From the NCBI GenBank assembly GCA_010027395.1, contig RGVD01000164.1, forward strand, positions 1 through 5,911: DNA of 5,911 bases, in the 5' to 3' direction. The notes beneath the pieces are model-generated. The model did no database searches, was not told where the DNA came from, and saw nothing but the letters and a program-made list of their open reading frames with translations. Made by a program: the position numbers and the translations under genes. The stretch comes from Bacteroidota bacterium. GTDB taxonomy: Bacteria; Bacteroidota; Bacteroidia; UKL13-3. Below are positions 1 to 5,760 of this stretch, in pieces (position 1 is the stretch's first letter; every line of letters starts with the position of its first letter).

Positions 1-879
1 TGCAAACCACATCATACGTTTTAAAATATCTGTTTTTATTGCCTTATAAGGTACTTTTTCTTCAAAATGAAGGACCAATTTATCTTCAGCAGGAAACTCC
101 TTTAATGCCTCTTGGTAGGCATCTAACTCAAAATTTAAACAACATTTAAGTCTACCACACTGTCCAGATAGTTTCAATTGGTTGATAGATAAATTTTGGT
201 AACGAGCAGCATTGGTTTGAACCACCTTAAAGTCAGTAAGCCAAGTACTGCAACAAAGTTCGCGGCCGCAACTACCAATGGCACCAAGCCTTCCAGCCTC
301 TTCACGGTAGCCAATTTGTTTCATCTCAATACGCACCTTAAACTGCTCAGCTAGCCTTTTGATGAGCTCTCTAAAATCCACGCGTTCTTCAGCCGTATAA
401 TAGAAGGTTGCTTTGCGTCTATCTGCTTGGTATTCCACATCACTCAACTTCATTTTAAGTCCAAGTTCAAGCGCTATGGTACGGGCATTAAACATAGTAG
501 GTACTTCAAGTTCTTTACACTCTTTGTACTTAATCATATCTACATCATTTGCCCTGCGAATAATCTTGCGATGTTCTGTTCTATCAGTAAATCCAGCCTT
601 CTTTAGTTGAAGTCTAACCAATTCGCCTTTTAAGGTTACTTGGCCAATATCAAAACCATTTTCCATTTCCACCACCACAAAGTCCTTGTTGGTGATGTCG
701 TGGTTATAGATATTGCGATAGTATTCTTTTCTTGTTCCTTTAAAACGTACCTCAACAATATCAAAAGGTTTTATATGATCAGGTAAATCAATATTGCCTA
801 ACCAGTCGTAAGTATTCAATTTATTGCATCCACCAGTGCTACATCCACCGCTGCTGCATCCGCCACTTCCACATGCCAT
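1..879 (-). CDS. ricT: PSP1-domain protein, RicT/YaaT family (C-terminus cut by window edge)
   Basis: Seen: 293 codons are open from an ATG at 879 to base 1, with no stop, so the protein is partial at its C-terminus. Residues 1-20 are a cysteine-glycine array (Cys3, 8, 13, 18). Residues from about 35 to 160 fit the PSP1 domain. Two paired cysteine motifs follow, GSCGRELCCSTWL (Cys204, 209, 210) and GQCGRLKCCLNFE (Cys241, 246, 247), which are the hallmark of RicT/YaaT. Known: in Bacillus subtilis RicT forms an iron-sulfur-binding complex with RicA and RicF that affects RNase Y-dependent mRNA processing, sporulation and competence; the Bacteroidota role is not established. Start choice: this ATG precedes the cysteine array, and I see no Shine-Dalgarno motif, only A-rich sequence. 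It lies 77 bases downstream of the delta' gene on the same strand, so one transcript is likely. In many Bacteroidota the next gene is gldH, which cannot be seen here. Family assignment is secure; molecular function in this host is inferred. Confidence 0.93.
   Translation of the reverse strand, partial: MACGSGGCSSGGCSTGGCNKLNTYDWLGNIDLPDHIKPFDIVEVRFKGTRKEYYRNIYNHDITNKDFVVVEMENGFDIGQVTLKGELVRLQLKKAGFTDRTEHRKIIRRANDVDMIKYKECKELEVPTMFNARTIALELGLKMKLSDVEYQADRRKATFYYTAEERVDFRELIKRLAEQFKVRIEMKQIGYREEAGRLGAIGSCGRELCCSTWLTDFKVVQTNAARYQNLSINQLKLSGQCGRLKCCLNFELDAYQEALKEFPAEDKLVLHFEEKVPYKAIKTDILKRMMWFA
826..873 (-). repeat. 15-base tandem repeat encoding the RicT N-terminal CxxGG array
   Basis: Codons 3-18 of the RicT-family gene form three 15-base units of the pattern Cys-x-x-Gly-Gly, then a fourth Cys (Cys3, 8, 13, 18). 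Codons differ between units (TGT/TGC, GGC/GGT), so the protein repeat is better kept than the DNA repeat. The regular spacing suggests metal binding or a flexible thiol-rich tail. That is inference, since the conserved Fe-S cysteines of the family are the later ones at 204-247. Confidence 0.7.
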
Positions 880-915
880 GTTTAAATATATCTTTTTAAA
901 AAATTCGTGTTAAAA

Positions 916-929
916 AATTGAATTCAATT
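916..929. repeat. 14-base perfect palindrome between the delta' and RicT genes
   Basis: AATTGAATTCAATT is its own reverse complement. On the minus strand, the direction of transcription, it is followed directly by a T run, which outwardly resembles a very weak terminator. The stem would be only five base pairs with one G-C, so efficient termination is unlikely and read-through into the RicT gene is expected. The rest of the gap 880-956 is AT-rich with no convincing promoter. Confidence 0.4.
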
Positions 930-956
930 CAATAAGAATTGTTGCCTGAAAAACGC

Positions 957-2072
957 CTAAGCACTTTTCAATTGGGTGCCAATATACAAAGAAAGGTTTA
1001 AAACCATGATTTTTACATTGGCATTGCGCTCTACATGAAAAATTGCATCGCTTATGGCCTTCGAAATGTTTTCAATGTTATTGGCATTCATCAGTTTGCT
1101 GAATTTGTCAAAAAAAGCAAACTCTTCATCACTTACCCTTAGTGTGCTTCTATCCCCATATTTGTATATGAATGTAGCCCTAATCATTTGCAAACTATAG
1201 CCTAAAAAACTCTTTAGGGTTTCTTTACCCATACCTGCAAAATCTTCGCTTCTGTCTTGTATTTTCTTAAAATCCTTGTGGGCGTTATAACACTCCCTAA
1301 GCCAATCCATAAAGGTTTTGCTATAACTTTCATGCTTTACATCAATAAGTTGTAAAGCCAAATTATAATTACCATCCGATATACGCGCGATGGCTTCAGC
1401 ATTTTTAGGATCTATTTGATGTTGGTTTACCAATGCTTCAACCACCTCTTCATCCTTTATTTTGGGCACTTTTACCAATTGAGACCTAGAAAGTATGGTT
1501 CCTAAAATTTTCTCTGAATCATTGGCAACAAGCAAAATCAGCGTACCCAAAGGTGGTTCCTCAAGAAGCTTTAGCAATATATTGCCTTCTGTTTTGAGGT
1601 ATTCGGGCATCCAAATAATTAATACTTTATACTTGGCTTCAAATGCTTTTAGGGCAAGTTTTTTAAAAATATCTCTGCACTCCTCGGCAGTAATATTTCC
1701 CTGCTTTTTGCTATCTTTATCAATGGTACTTAACCAATCGTAATCGTTTTGATAAACATTATCAATAAGTGCTTCTCGCCAATCTTCAATTATCTCGGTG
1801 CTTGTTTTAATGGGGGTTACGGTAGGAAAAGTAAAATGTAAATCTGGATGAATATACTTTTGGTATTTAACGCAAGAGGGGCAAGCACCGCAACTGTCTT
1901 CTTCCGTTGGATGTATACAATTGATATATTGTGCATAGGCTATAGCCAAGGCCAAATTACCCGAACCCTCTGCACCTAAAAAAAGCTGCGTATTGCTTAT
2001 CCTGCCACTATTGGCTGTTTGGGCAAGTTTTTTCTTAAGGTCTTTGTTACCAACTATTTCGCTAAATCTCAC
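957..2072 (-). CDS. holB: DNA polymerase III clamp loader subunit delta'
   Basis: Role: delta' is the stator of the cytoplasmic clamp-loader complex that opens the beta clamp and loads it on primed DNA. Seen in 371 residues: a P-loop-like GAEGSGN at 33-39 in which the usual lysine is Asn39; a zinc module with Cys52, Cys61, Cys64 and Cys67; a degenerate Walker B strand at about 149-157 (LIIWMPE instead of DExx); the family signature NILLKLLEEPP at 164-174; and SRSQ at 195-198 where the canonical motif is SRC. The remainder fits the helical collar domain. Known: delta' subunits, including that of E. coli, are commonly ATPase-inactive, so loss of the lysine is expected rather than damage. Length is near the family norm. 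The start is GTG: upstream in frame I find no ATG, GTG or TTG before a TGA stop. There is no Shine-Dalgarno motif. It is the first gene of the minus-strand pair with the RicT-family gene. Confidence 0.93.
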   Translation of the reverse strand: MRFSEIVGNKDLKKKLAQTANSGRISNTQLFLGAEGSGNLALAIAYAQYINCIHPTEEDSCGACPSCVKYQKYIHPDLHFTFPTVTPIKTSTEIIEDWREALIDNVYQNDYDWLSTIDKDSKKQGNITAEECRDIFKKLALKAFEAKYKVLIIWMPEYLKTEGNILLKLLEEPPLGTLILLVANDSEKILGTILSRSQLVKVPKIKDEEVVEALVNQHQIDPKNAEAIARISDGNYNLALQLIDVKHESYSKTFMDWLRECYNAHKDFKKIQDRSEDFAGMGKETLKSFLGYSLQMIRATFIYKYGDRSTLRVSDEEFAFFDKFSKLMNANNIENISKAISDAIFHVERNANVKIMVLNLSLYIGTQLKSA

Positions 2073-2095
2073 GTTACTTAGTTTTGTAACAAAGA
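2041..2095 (-). promoter_or_regulatory. Inverted repeats flanking the delta' GTG start
   Basis: Bases 2041-2050 and 2086-2095 are perfect 10-base inverted repeats (TCTTTGTTAC / GTAACAAAGA) with 35 bases between them that include the start codon. The inner part of the right arm (2086-2090) can instead pair with 2073-2077 (GTTAC / GTAAC, 8-base loop), directly next to the GTG. The two pairings exclude each other in the mRNA. A role in translation is inference and chance is a real alternative. The minus-strand octamer TTTCTTTG at 2097-2090 is one mismatch from the phylum's TAnnTTTG element and could be the promoter. Confidence 0.3.
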
Positions 2096-2099
2096 AAGC

Positions 2100-2124
2100 A
2101 ATAGAGAAGAATAATTTCTCTATT
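2100..2124. repeat. Perfect 9-bp inverted repeat in the divergent intergenic region
   Basis: AATAGAGAA (2100-2108) and TTCTCTATT (2116-2124) are exact reverse complements around a 7-base spacer. The hairpin could form on either strand, or the sequence could be a dyad operator between the divergent holB and small-protein genes. It is not placed as a terminator, because both genes point away from it. Confidence 0.5.
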
Positions 2125-2126
2125 CA

Positions 2127-2151
2127 AATAATTTTTTAATAAAAAATTATT
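2127..2151. repeat. Perfect 11-bp A/T-only inverted repeat with 3-base loop
   Basis: AATAATTTTTT (2127-2137) and AAAAAATTATT (2141-2151) are exact reverse complements around AAT. It starts two bases after the previous inverted repeat. Such A-tract dyads can be curved DNA, an upstream promoter element or a regulator site. The sequence alone does not say which. Confidence 0.55.
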
Positions 2152-2158
2152 ACCTCTG
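2151..2158 (+). promoter_or_regulatory. Candidate -7 promoter element for the small membrane protein gene
   Basis: TACCTCTG matches the Bacteroidota TAnnTTTG element at all but one defined position. It would place transcription start near 2164, about 29 bases before the ATG at 2193. No clear TTG -33 element lies at the right distance, where the sequence is the A/T-only palindrome. A short TCGC-TTTT-GCGA hairpin (2171-2182) sits between it and the start codon. Confidence 0.35.
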
Positions 2159-2192
2159 CAACGATTCAATTCGCTTTTGCGACTAAGATAAT

Positions 2193-2447
2193 ATGGCCAT
2201 GCTCTCCAATATATCATATTTTTTTATCGGTCTTGGAATCGCATACATCCTTTATTTAATCGCTTTGGTTACTATTAAAGTAAGACCCGTTAAAACGTGT
2301 ATGAATTGTGGCGGTAAAGATTTTGAGCGTATAAAGCGCAATGATTTAATTAAATACCTATATCCGTTTTTAAAAATACAGCACCTATGGTGCAGACGCT
2401 GTTGGGAGCGTTATTATACCTTCGATCAAAACTGGAAAGACAAATAG
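2193..2447 (+). CDS. Small single-pass membrane protein with zinc-ribbon-like tail, hypothetical
   Basis: I do not recognise a family for this 84-residue protein. Seen: a hydrophobic segment at about residues 8-28 (SYFFIGLGIAYILYLIALV region) with basic residues right after it (Lys29, Arg31, Lys34), so the tail is probably cytoplasmic. The tail has CMNC at 36-39 and CRRC at 67-70, a CxxC-N27-CxxC layout typical of zinc ribbons, with aromatic and basic residues between and after them (Phe44, Tyr55, Tyr57, Trp66, Trp71, Tyr74-75). No lipobox is visible. A second in-frame ATG two codons later (2199) is an alternative start. It is divergent from holB and 100 bases upstream of the TonB-dependent receptor, whose own promoter match suggests it is a separate transcription unit. 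The ordered composition and motif spacing make it a believable gene. Its function is unknown. Confidence 0.75.
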   Translation: MAMLSNISYFFIGLGIAYILYLIALVTIKVRPVKTCMNCGGKDFERIKRNDLIKYLYPFLKIQHLWCRRCWERYYTFDQNWKDK

Positions 2448-2499
2448 TATAACCTGTTTGTTTTTATCGACCGCCATTATCAAAACAAATTTTGTCTAA

Positions 2500-2533
2500 A
2501 AAGTATTATTACTTTAACATAAGTAACATACTT
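2500..2533. promoter_or_regulatory. Two adjacent palindromes sharing the AAGTA/TACTT half-site, possible operator
   Basis: AAAGTA-TTAT-TACTTT (2500-2515) is followed by AAGTA-ACA-TACTT (2521-2533), so the same half-site occurs four times in alternating orientation. The AAGTA copies start 20 bases apart, about two helical turns. The second palindrome overlaps the -7 promoter element of the receptor operon, which is the position expected for a repressor site. Binding by a regulator is inference, and the sequence is AT-rich, which raises the rate of chance palindromes. Confidence 0.4.
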
Positions 2534-2536
2534 TTG
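2529..2536 (+). promoter_or_regulatory. Bacteroidota-type -7 promoter element (TAnnTTTG) of the receptor operon
   Basis: TACTTTTG matches the phylum's TAnnTTTG consensus at every defined position and lies 11 bases before the receptor's ATG. If it is used, the 5' leader would be only about 5-7 bases, which is nearly leaderless. A good TTG -33 element is not seen: the nearest TTTG (2491-2494) is 34 bases upstream, farther than the usual spacing of about 20. Confidence 0.5.
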
Positions 2537-2547
2537 CAAACCATTTT

Positions 2548-4938
2548 ATGAAATACAAAATATTTGTTTTAATTATTACTTCAATTTTATTAGGCCAAAC
2601 ATCATCCCAGGCACAGAATGTTAAAAAATTTGCCATCAGTGGCGAAATTAAAGATGCCAAGAATGGTGAAGAATTAATTGGTGCGAGCGTATCTATTCCT
2701 TCGTTAAAAGTTGGAACTGTTACCAATGCATATGGTTTTTATTCATTAAGTGTTCCCTCAGGAAACTATGAGGTTGAATACACGTATCTGGGTTATAAAA
2801 CCATTGTGAAAAAAGTTGAATTGTCTCAAAACACAAGACTAAACATAGAACTTAGTGAAGACAAAAAACAACTTAAAGAAGTTGTTATTTCAGGCGAGAA
2901 ACTAAATGCTGGCAACGTTGAACAAAACAAAATGAGTGTGGTGAGGGTAGAGATGAAAGAGGTAAAAAAAATTCCTTTGTTACTTGGTGAAGTTGATATT
3001 ATCAAGGCTGTGCAGCTTCTTCCGGGTGTGCAAGCTGCTGGGGATGGTAGTTCTAACTTGGTAGTGCGCGGTGGAAATATTGACCATAATCTGGTTCAAT
3101 TGGATGAAGCGGTGGTTTATAATCCGAGTCACGTATTTGGATTTTTTAGCACATTCAATGGTGATGCAATAAAAGATTTTGATTTATATAAAGGTGGCAT
3201 CCCAGCGCAATTTGGAGGTCGCTTAGCCTCTGTATTGGATGTACGTATGCGGGATGGAAATTCTAAAAAATTCCAAGCAACTGGAGGTATTGGTTTGCTA
3301 TCATCAAGATTAACCATAGAAGGACCAATAAAAAAAGATAGAACCTCTTTCCTAATATCAGGTCGCAGAAGTTATTTTGATCTCTTCTTCCCATTGTCAA
3401 GTCAACTGGATGGAACAAGCGCTTGGTTTGGTGATTTAAATATAAAATTCAATCACACCATTAGCGATAAAGACAAGGTATTTGTTTCGGCATATATGGG
3501 TAGAGATAAATTAGGTTTTGGAAATTTGTTTGGATTTGGATGGGGTAACTATACCACCACCGTTCGTTGGAATCATATTTTTAGTAGCAAATTGTTTTTG
3601 AATACCACAGCCGCATTCAGTCGCTATGATTATAATTTTGATTTGAATATTGCTAAGAACTTAAACTTTACCAGAACCAATTACATCAATGATTTAAACC
3701 TAAAAATAGATGGTAACTATTTTATTTCACCCAAAAACACAGTGAAGTTTGGAACCAAACAAACCTATTTTATTTTTGAACCTGGCAAACGAACCAAAAT
3801 CACTTCAGAGTCAATTATTACCGACTCTTCTTTAAATAATAAAAAAGCATTTCAGCAAGATTATTATGCAAGTAATAGCCAAAAAATTGGCCCAAGATTT
3901 ACAGCAGAATATGGCATTAGATTAAGTGTATTTTCTAACATAGAGGGCAGAAACTATAATTATTTATCAATACCAGTAGTACCAGATAATGGAATATTAA
4001 AGCAAGGGACAATTGACCCTAAAAATCCTTACACCGTCTATAACGGTTTCAACAATACGTATTATGGTTTGGAGCCAAGGTTAAACATGACTTATTTACT
4101 TAATTCTACGAGCAGTGTTAAGGCTTCATATAACCGCATGTATCAGTATATGCATTTGATTCAAAACATATCTGCAGCTACAGGACAGGAGTTTTGGATA
4201 CCTTCTGATAAGATGGTGAAACCTCAAATGAGTGATCAAATTGCCATAGGATATTTCCGAAATTTTAAAGACAATGTGATTGAATTCTCTGTTGAAGCCT
4301 ATTACAAATGGATGAGCAATACTTTGCAACTCAGAGATGATGCAAAAATAGACTTTAATGATGCCATAGAAAGAGAATTGGTTGTGGGACAAGGACGTGC
4401 TTATGGCTTAGAGTTTTTCCTTCGCAAACGCACTGGAAAAACTACTGGCTGGATTGGCTACACCCTTGCCAAATCTGAGCGTCAGGCTGATGGTGTTAAC
4501 AATAATGAATGGTACCCATTTAGATACGATAGACGAAATTATTTGACGGTTACACTTAACCACGACATTAATGATAGGGTTAGCGTAGGAGCTAATTTTA
4601 TTTATGCTACAGGTGATGCATTTACCATCGCTTCACAACGATACACATTAGAGTCGTTTGATGGAAGCAGACAATCACCAAGCATCCAATACGCTAGCAG
4701 AAACTCTGCTCGTTTCCCTGATTACCACCGCTTGGATTTTTCTTTAACATTAAATCGCAAGAAAATAGCAGGTAAAACTTACAAAAATGATAGCTATTGG
4801 GTCTTCTCATTATACAATGCATACGGTCAGAAAAACCCGTACACTCTTAGTTATGGAACAGACAACAATGTACCAGTAGTTTATAAATGGTATCTGTTCA
4901 CATTTGTGCCTGCTGTAACCTATAATTTCAAATTCTAA
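2548..4938 (+). CDS. TonB-dependent outer-membrane receptor with carboxypeptidase-regulatory-like domain
   Basis: Role: a ligand-gated outer-membrane channel that imports a substrate using energy passed on by TonB-ExbB-ExbD. Domains seen in 796 residues: a Sec signal peptide at 1-22 (cleavage likely after SQA); a CarboxypepD_reg-like beta-sandwich at about 28-113 (GEIKDAKNGEELIGASV, NAYGFYSLSVPSGNY); a plug at about 130-238 with GEVDIIKAVQLLPGVQ (147-162), LVVRGG (171-176) and GGIPAQFGGRLASVLDV (216-232); then a beta-barrel rich in alternating aromatics that ends in YNFKF with the typical terminal Phe. Family landmarks in the barrel include ISGRRSYFDLF (270-280), GRAYGLEFF (616-624), a YDRR motif near 660 and ATGDAFT near 687-693. 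At about 800 residues it is shorter than SusC-type receptors, and no SusD gene follows. Its partner is the DUF4249 gene 15 bases downstream. Substrate is unknown. The start is fixed by the signal peptide. Confidence 0.93.
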   Translation: MKYKIFVLIITSILLGQTSSQAQNVKKFAISGEIKDAKNGEELIGASVSIPSLKVGTVTNAYGFYSLSVPSGNYEVEYTYLGYKTIVKKVELSQNTRLNIELSEDKKQLKEVVISGEKLNAGNVEQNKMSVVRVEMKEVKKIPLLLGEVDIIKAVQLLPGVQAAGDGSSNLVVRGGNIDHNLVQLDEAVVYNPSHVFGFFSTFNGDAIKDFDLYKGGIPAQFGGRLASVLDVRMRDGNSKKFQATGGIGLLSSRLTIEGPIKKDRTSFLISGRRSYFDLFFPLSSQLDGTSAWFGDLNIKFNHTISDKDKVFVSAYMGRDKLGFGNLFGFGWGNYTTTVRWNHIFSSKLFLNTTAAFSRYDYNFDLNIAKNLNFTRTNYINDLNLKIDGNYFISPKNTVKFGTKQTYFIFEPGKRTKITSESIITDSSLNNKKAFQQDYYASNSQKIGPRFTAEYGIRLSVFSNIEGRNYNYLSIPVVPDNGILKQGTIDPKNPYTVYNGFNNTYYGLEPRLNMTYLLNSTSSVKASYNRMYQYMHLIQNISAATGQEFWIPSDKMVKPQMSDQIAIGYFRNFKDNVIEFSVEAYYKWMSNTLQLRDDAKIDFNDAIERELVVGQGRAYGLEFFLRKRTGKTTGWIGYTLAKSERQADGVNNNEWYPFRYDRRNYLTVTLNHDINDRVSVGANFIYATGDAFTIASQRYTLESFDGSRQSPSIQYASRNSARFPDYHRLDFSLTLNRKKIAGKTYKNDSYWVFSLYNAYGQKNPYTLSYGTDNNVPVVYKWYLFTFVPAVTYNFKF

Positions 4939-4953
4939 GACTAAATTATATCT

Positions 4954-5760
4954 ATGAAAAACACATATATTCATTTAATATCTATTATCTTTTTTGCTCT
5001 TTTAGTTATTTCCTGCAAAGAGAAAATTGATCTTGACATTCCAAATGGCGACCCTAAATTAGTGGTTGAGGCAGAGGTTAGCACTGAAGTGGATAGCTCA
5101 TTTGTGAGATTAACCAAAAGTGCGAACTACTATTCAAGCGCAGACTATATAAAAGTTAAAGACGCTTTGGTAGTGGTTAATTCAGATACTTTTTTTCATG
5201 TGGCTGATGGAATATACAGACCAAAGACATCCTATGTGGCTGTTCCTAACACAACCTACAATCTAAAGATAGTAGCGCAGGGTAAAACCTATACTTCAAC
5301 CAGTACCTTAACACCCATGTTCAGAGTGGATAGTGTGCAACAAGTGTTTAAGCCAGCACAAGGATTTTTAAAAGAAGGCTATACGTTAAAATACTTTGCT
5401 TATGACGACAGAGAGCCAATTAAATACACCTATTTCCGTTTTGGAAAAAATGATTTACAGGGAAATGACTCGTTGTTTGACGCAAAAATTTTATTTGATA
5501 ATGGTGTAACCCGCAATGGCTCTTATGAATTTGAGTTGCCCTTTTTGCGTTTGAAACCAACCGATTACAGCTATATGATCTTCCGTTCGGTGGACAAAAA
5601 CATGTATGAGTTTATTAATGCGTACAATAGCCAAACGACCGGAGCTCCGGGCCCTTTTCAAGTGCCGCCAGCCAATCTACCAACCAATATTGTGGGAGGT
5701 GCTTTGGGATATTTTGCTACTTATGATGTGGTTAGAACAAATCGGTTTTTGATAAAATAA
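4954..5760 (+). CDS. DUF4249-family lipoprotein, partner of the TonB-dependent receptor
   Basis: Seen in 268 residues: a lipoprotein signal ending VIS-Cys21, followed by the short charged stretch KEK; then a beta-rich body with the DUF4249 pattern at its N-terminus (IDLDIPNGDPKLVVEAEV, 25-42; VRLTKSANYYSS, 51-62), a KTYTSTSTLTP strand at 111-121, and at the end PFQVPPANLPTNIVGGALGYFATY (234-257), which matches the usual family ending. Known: DUF4249 proteins occur mostly in Bacteroidota and are often encoded next to TonB-dependent receptors; no biochemical function is established. Inferred: an outer-membrane lipoprotein that captures substrate for, or sits as a lid on, the receptor encoded just upstream. 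The 15-base gap and absence of a promoter in it support translation from one transcript. The length is at the short end for the family, but both ends are recognisable, so I see no truncation. There is no clear Shine-Dalgarno motif before the ATG. Confidence 0.88.
   Translation: MKNTYIHLISIIFFALLVISCKEKIDLDIPNGDPKLVVEAEVSTEVDSSFVRLTKSANYYSSADYIKVKDALVVVNSDTFFHVADGIYRPKTSYVAVPNTTYNLKIVAQGKTYTSTSTLTPMFRVDSVQQVFKPAQGFLKEGYTLKYFAYDDREPIKYTYFRFGKNDLQGNDSLFDAKILFDNGVTRNGSYEFELPFLRLKPTDYSYMIFRSVDKNMYEFINAYNSQTTGAPGPFQVPPANLPTNIVGGALGYFATYDVVRTNRFLIK
5639..5650. repeat. GC-rich 12-base perfect palindrome inside the DUF4249 gene
   Basis: CCGGAGCTCCGG is its own reverse complement, overlaps GGGCCC (5649-5654), and is followed by TTTT at 5655-5658. 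Bases 5639-5654 are 14/16 G or C in an otherwise AT-rich gene. The stretch encodes Gly-Ala-Pro-Gly-Pro, which by itself calls for GC-rich codons, so coding constraint may explain it. Confidence 0.4.

Noticed and set aside
413..610. 65-codon plus-strand open frame
   Set aside because: It lies wholly inside the RicT-family gene on the opposite strand, starts with TTG and has no recognisable protein features.
826..873. Idea that the short tandem repeat is a phase-variable microsatellite
   Set aside because: The units differ at synonymous and non-synonymous positions and are 15 bases long, so slippage would keep the frame. It fits a protein-level repeat better.
1495..1743. 82-codon plus-strand open frame
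   Set aside because: It is antisense to the middle of the delta' gene, whose conserved motifs are clear; no independent evidence for coding.
2514..2726. 70-codon minus-strand open frame
   Set aside because: It is antisense to the receptor's promoter, signal peptide and N-terminal domain; composition gives no support.
3129..3317. 62-codon minus-strand open frame
   Set aside because: It is antisense to the conserved plug domain of the receptor.
4126..4392. 88-codon minus-strand open frame
   Set aside because: It is antisense to the receptor barrel and shows no domain or signal.
2548..4938. SusC-type glycan receptor
   Set aside because: The protein is about 800 rather than about 1000 residues, and the downstream gene is DUF4249, not SusD.
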